From positions 886,118,977-886,182,976 of the forward strand of contig NC_133658.1 in assembly GCF_037893015.1 (NCBI RefSeq): a DNA stretch of 64,000 nt, written 5' to 3'. Positions 62,760 through 64,000 of this stretch are shown piece after piece (position 1 is the stretch's first letter; each line of letters starts with the position of its first letter). The DNA comes from Macrotis lagotis. Lineage: Eukaryota > Chordata > Mammalia > Peramelemorphia > Peramelidae. The position numbers and the translations under genes were made by a program. The notes under the pieces were generated by a model. It did no database searches. It was given only the letters and a program-made list of their open reading frames with translations, and had not been told where the DNA came from.

Positions 62760-62872
62760 CCTTGGAGGGAGGGGACGCCTGGTCGAGGGGGCCGGCTGCC
62801 AGAAGGCTGGGGTTCAAATCCTGCCGCAGGGGGTGAGCCCGAGCAGGTCATGAGCTCCCCCGCCCGGGGGGC
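62744..62872 (+). mobile_element. Fossil tRNA-like SINE/MIR inside the CpG island
   Basis: GGCGCGGTGGACAGC resembles the SINE head. GGGGTTCAAATCCTGCCGCA resembles the B-box region, and GTGAGCCCGAGCAGGTCATG aligns with GTGACCTTGGGCAAGTCACT. The spacing is as expected for a SINE, but the copy is strongly diverged and GC-shifted. Confidence 0.45.
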
Positions 62873-62984
62873 GCCTCCCACTAACGCTGCCCGAGGCCAC
62901 GGCCCCAGGCGTCCCCTTGGGCTCTGTCCCGGGCCCGGCCCGCGCCCTCTCCTCTGTGCCCTCGCGCTTGGGGGTCCCCCATTC

Positions 62985-63095
62985 GAGCTGAAGCCCCTGG
63001 AGGGCGGGGCTGTGTTTTGGCTCCTGCCGGACGCGGGGACTGAATAGGCGTCTATGGGGGTCAAGGCTGTGTGACCTTGGCCGAGTCCCTTGAGC
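62985..63095 (+). mobile_element. Fossil L2 end and MIR scrap inside the CpG island
   Basis: CCCTGGAGGGCGGGGCTGTG and GACTGAATAGGCGTC resemble the L2 terminus (CTTGAGGGCAGGGACTGTG, TGAATAGGCACTC). CTGTGTGACCTTGGCCGAGT at about 63067 resembles MIR. All are GC-enriched relative to copies elsewhere in the window. Confidence 0.4.
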
Positions 63096-63131
63096 TGGCG
63101 CCTGACCCCTCCCCCCTCGCATCCGTGCAGG

Positions 63132-63139
63132 TGACGTCA
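63132..63139 (+). promoter_or_regulatory. CRE (TGACGTCA), perfect palindrome
   Basis: A full consensus cAMP response element, about 170 bp upstream of the TATA-like element. Its CREB/ATF-binding role is known for the motif. Use in this promoter is inferred. Confidence 0.7.
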
Positions 63140-63253
63140 CGGCATCCTCCTCCCCGCCGCCTGGGGCGGGGGGGGGCGGGGGGCCGCGCGGGCCCCGCCG
63201 CATCGCCGCTTTAAGCCGCGGCGCCGGCGAGGGGGAGGAGCCGGGCCGCGCGC

Positions 63254-63261
63254 GGACGTCA
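63254..63261 (+). promoter_or_regulatory. CRE-like site (GGACGTCA)
   Basis: Seven of eight bases match the CRE. It lies about 50 bp upstream of the TATA-like element and next to the GC boxes. Confidence 0.55.
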
Positions 63262-63264
63262 CGG

Positions 63265-63300
63265 CCCCGCCCCCGCCCCGCCCCCGCCCCGCCCCCCGCC
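63265..63300 (-). promoter_or_regulatory. Tandem GC boxes (Sp/KLF sites)
   Basis: Repeated CCCCGCCCC units, about three to four in an uninterrupted row, just upstream of the TATA-like element. These are standard Sp1-type sites, and the G-rich strand could form a G-quadruplex. Confidence 0.75.
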
Positions 63301-63306
63301 GGCCGC

Positions 63307-63315
63307 TACATAAGG
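63307..63315 (+). promoter_or_regulatory. TATA-like element (TACATAAGG)
   Basis: An AT-rich motif alone in a GC-rich context, immediately after the GC boxes. It predicts a transcription start about 25-35 bp downstream, near 63338-63345. Confidence 0.6.
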
Positions 63316-63385
63316 CGCGCGGCGGCGCCGGCGCCCCGGAGCCGACCAGCCGCGGGCACTCGGGCTGCGCACGGGCCGCGGCGTC

Positions 63386-63397
63386 TGCGCTTGCGCA
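63386..63397 (+). promoter_or_regulatory. NRF1-like site
   Basis: TGCGCTTGCGCA differs at one base from the NRF1 palindrome TGCGCATGCGCA. It lies about 45-55 bp downstream of the predicted start, which is within the usual range for NRF1 sites. Confidence 0.5.
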
Positions 63398-63427
63398 ATG
63401 TCCCTGCCCTCCTGTCCGCGGCGCTGA
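63398..63427 (+). CDS. Minimal upstream ORF 1 (9 codons)
   Basis: ATG at 63398 directly follows the NRF1-like site and reads MSLPSCPRR then stop (TGA 63425-63427). The -3 base is G and the +4 base is T, so start context is moderate. If the exon is transcribed as predicted, this would be the first AUG met by scanning ribosomes. Translation is untested. Confidence 0.35.
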   Translation: MSLPSCPRR

Positions 63428-63443
63428 GCCAGCCGGGACGGAC

Positions 63444-63500
63444 ATGCGCGGGACGGAGGCTGGCGGCCGGGGGGCGGCGGCGGCCGCCGCGCGGCGCTGA
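63444..63500 (+). CDS. Minimal upstream ORF 2 (18 codons) ending at the splice junction
   Basis: ATG at 63444 reads MRGTEAGG then an Arg/Gly/Ala-rich end including six Ala (GCG/GCC codons) and RR. The stop TGA is at 63498-63500, one base before the predicted exon end. The -3 base is G and the +4 base is C. The stop lies wholly in exon 1, so the ORF is independent of splicing. Confidence 0.35.
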   Translation: MRGTEAGGRGAAAAAARR

Positions 63501-63501
63501 G

Positions 63502-64000
63502 GTGAGGGGCCGGCGGGGGAGGGGCGCGCCGGGCCGCGGCCCTTTGTTCTGCGGCGCCGCGGCCGGGGGGGGGGGGGGGGGGGGCGGAGCCGCGCGCGCC
63601 GGCCGCCCCCGAGCCCCCTCCGCGCCCCCGGCCCCGGCCCCGAGGGCGCCGGGGCGGCGGGGGCAGCGGCACCTGCGGCGCGGGCGGGAGGCCGGGGCCC
63701 GGCCCTTCCCTTTGTGGGCCGGGATGCCGTGCCCCGTGCCCGCTCCGGCGCGTCCCCACGCGAGAGCGGACGCGGCGCGGGCGGGCGCGGGCCTGGGCGC
63801 GGGGCCGGGGGCACGTCGGCGGCCGCGCGCGGACCCCGCCACAGCATGACCCGGTGGGCAGGCATGTGGGAGGTGTCTGGCCAGCCTCCGCTCCTTAGCG
63901 AGCGGCGTGCCAGGGGGCACGCGCTGCCCCCACACGCGCGGCGCTCCGGAGTGGCAGGCTGAGCGCGTGCCGCGGGTGGGAAGAAGTCTGCGGAGATTTC
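63502..64000 (+). other. Start of intron 1 (CpG-rich)
   Basis: Begins GTGAGGGGCC. It contains a G20 run (63565-63584), C-rich and G-rich blocks, and a small perfect inverted repeat GCGTGCC-AGGG-GGCACGC (about 63905-63922). No acceptor of convincing quality is seen before the window ends. Large ORFs on both strands here are compositional. Confidence 0.5.
63565..63584 (+). repeat. G20 homopolymer run
   Basis: Twenty consecutive G on the plus strand, about 65 bp into intron 1. It could fold as a G-quadruplex, and its length is prone to assembly error. Confidence 0.95.

Larger units (their letters stand above)
63340..63501 (+). other. Predicted non-coding first exon of an unidentified gene
   Basis: The start is inferred from the TATA-like element (63307-63315). 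The end comes from a strong donor, CTGAG|GTGAGG, with the intron GT at 63502-63503. No long ATG-initiated frame starts in the exon, only two minimal ORFs (63398-63427 and 63444-63500), so translation of the main product probably begins in a later exon outside the window. The gene cannot be identified from this exon. TATA-like, CRE and GC-box architecture suggests an inducible, cAMP/CREB-responsive gene, but that is inference. Confidence 0.55.
62690..64000. promoter_or_regulatory. CpG island (continues past window end)
   Basis: CpG dinucleotides are frequent from about 62690, and extremely so from about 63120. The preceding 60 kb is CpG-depleted. The island spans the promoter, first exon and start of intron 1 described below. 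No other CpG island occurs in the window. Confidence 0.95.

Noticed and set aside
63391-63849. Plus-strand 152-residue frame through exon 1 and intron 1
   Set aside because: It begins at a non-ATG codon, reads through a strong splice donor, and has the same compositional character as the other CpG-island frames.
63137-63865. Long minus-strand ORFs (up to 242 residues, Pro/Arg/Ala-rich) across the CpG island
   Set aside because: Extreme GC content removes stop codons, so several overlapping frames are open at once on both strands. The translations are low-complexity with no domain I recognise, and they run antisense through the predicted promoter.

Overview
The window is non-coding vertebrate DNA and almost certainly comes from a marsupial, more likely an Australian-type lineage than an opossum. 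The evidence is the repeat content. There are about twenty copies of a short tRNA-like SINE whose tail reads CCTTGCAAAAACCTAAAA. There are also SINEs with a MAR1-type tail, a third long-tailed SINE group, and 5'-truncated L1 ends with a characteristic 3' UTR. Behind these lies a dense background of MIR/THER, L2 and CR1-like fossils. Family names come from memory and were not checked against a repeat library. No species can be named with confidence.

Positions 1 to about 62,690 hold no gene I can support. This stretch is interspersed repeats with islands of non-repetitive sequence. Many insertions can be dated relative to each other because target-site duplications (TSDs) are still readable. 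Short SINEs sit inside a MAR1-type SINE (595-768), a long-tailed SINE (27826-28016), several MIRs, an L2 and several L1s, so they belong to the youngest layer. Three L1 ends share one 3' UTR type and have exact TSDs: 8792-9354 on the minus strand, 11977-12191 on the plus strand, and 48196-49426 on the plus strand. The last keeps an open ORF2 C-terminus of 280 residues, which is the only protein-like ORF in the window that I recognise. A pair of roughly 260-bp inverted repeats about 2 kb apart (35933-36190 and 38199-38610) is not explained by any repeat family I know.

Positions of about 62,690-64,000 form a strong CpG island with a plus-strand promoter. Visible elements are a perfect CRE (63132-63139), a CRE-like site (63254-63261), tandem GC boxes (63265-63300), a TATA-like element (63307-63315), a near-consensus NRF1 site (63386-63397) and a strong splice donor (exon end 63501, GT at 63502-63503). 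The predicted first exon, about 63340-63501, appears non-coding. It holds two minimal upstream ORFs, and the second one stops one base before the splice junction. The rest of the gene lies beyond the right edge, so the gene cannot be identified. The 60 kb to its left is therefore 5' flanking DNA that may contain distal control elements. Candidates are the non-repetitive blocks at 15290-15560, 24600-25010, 31060-31500, 36600-37250, 40910-41350 and 46985-47380.
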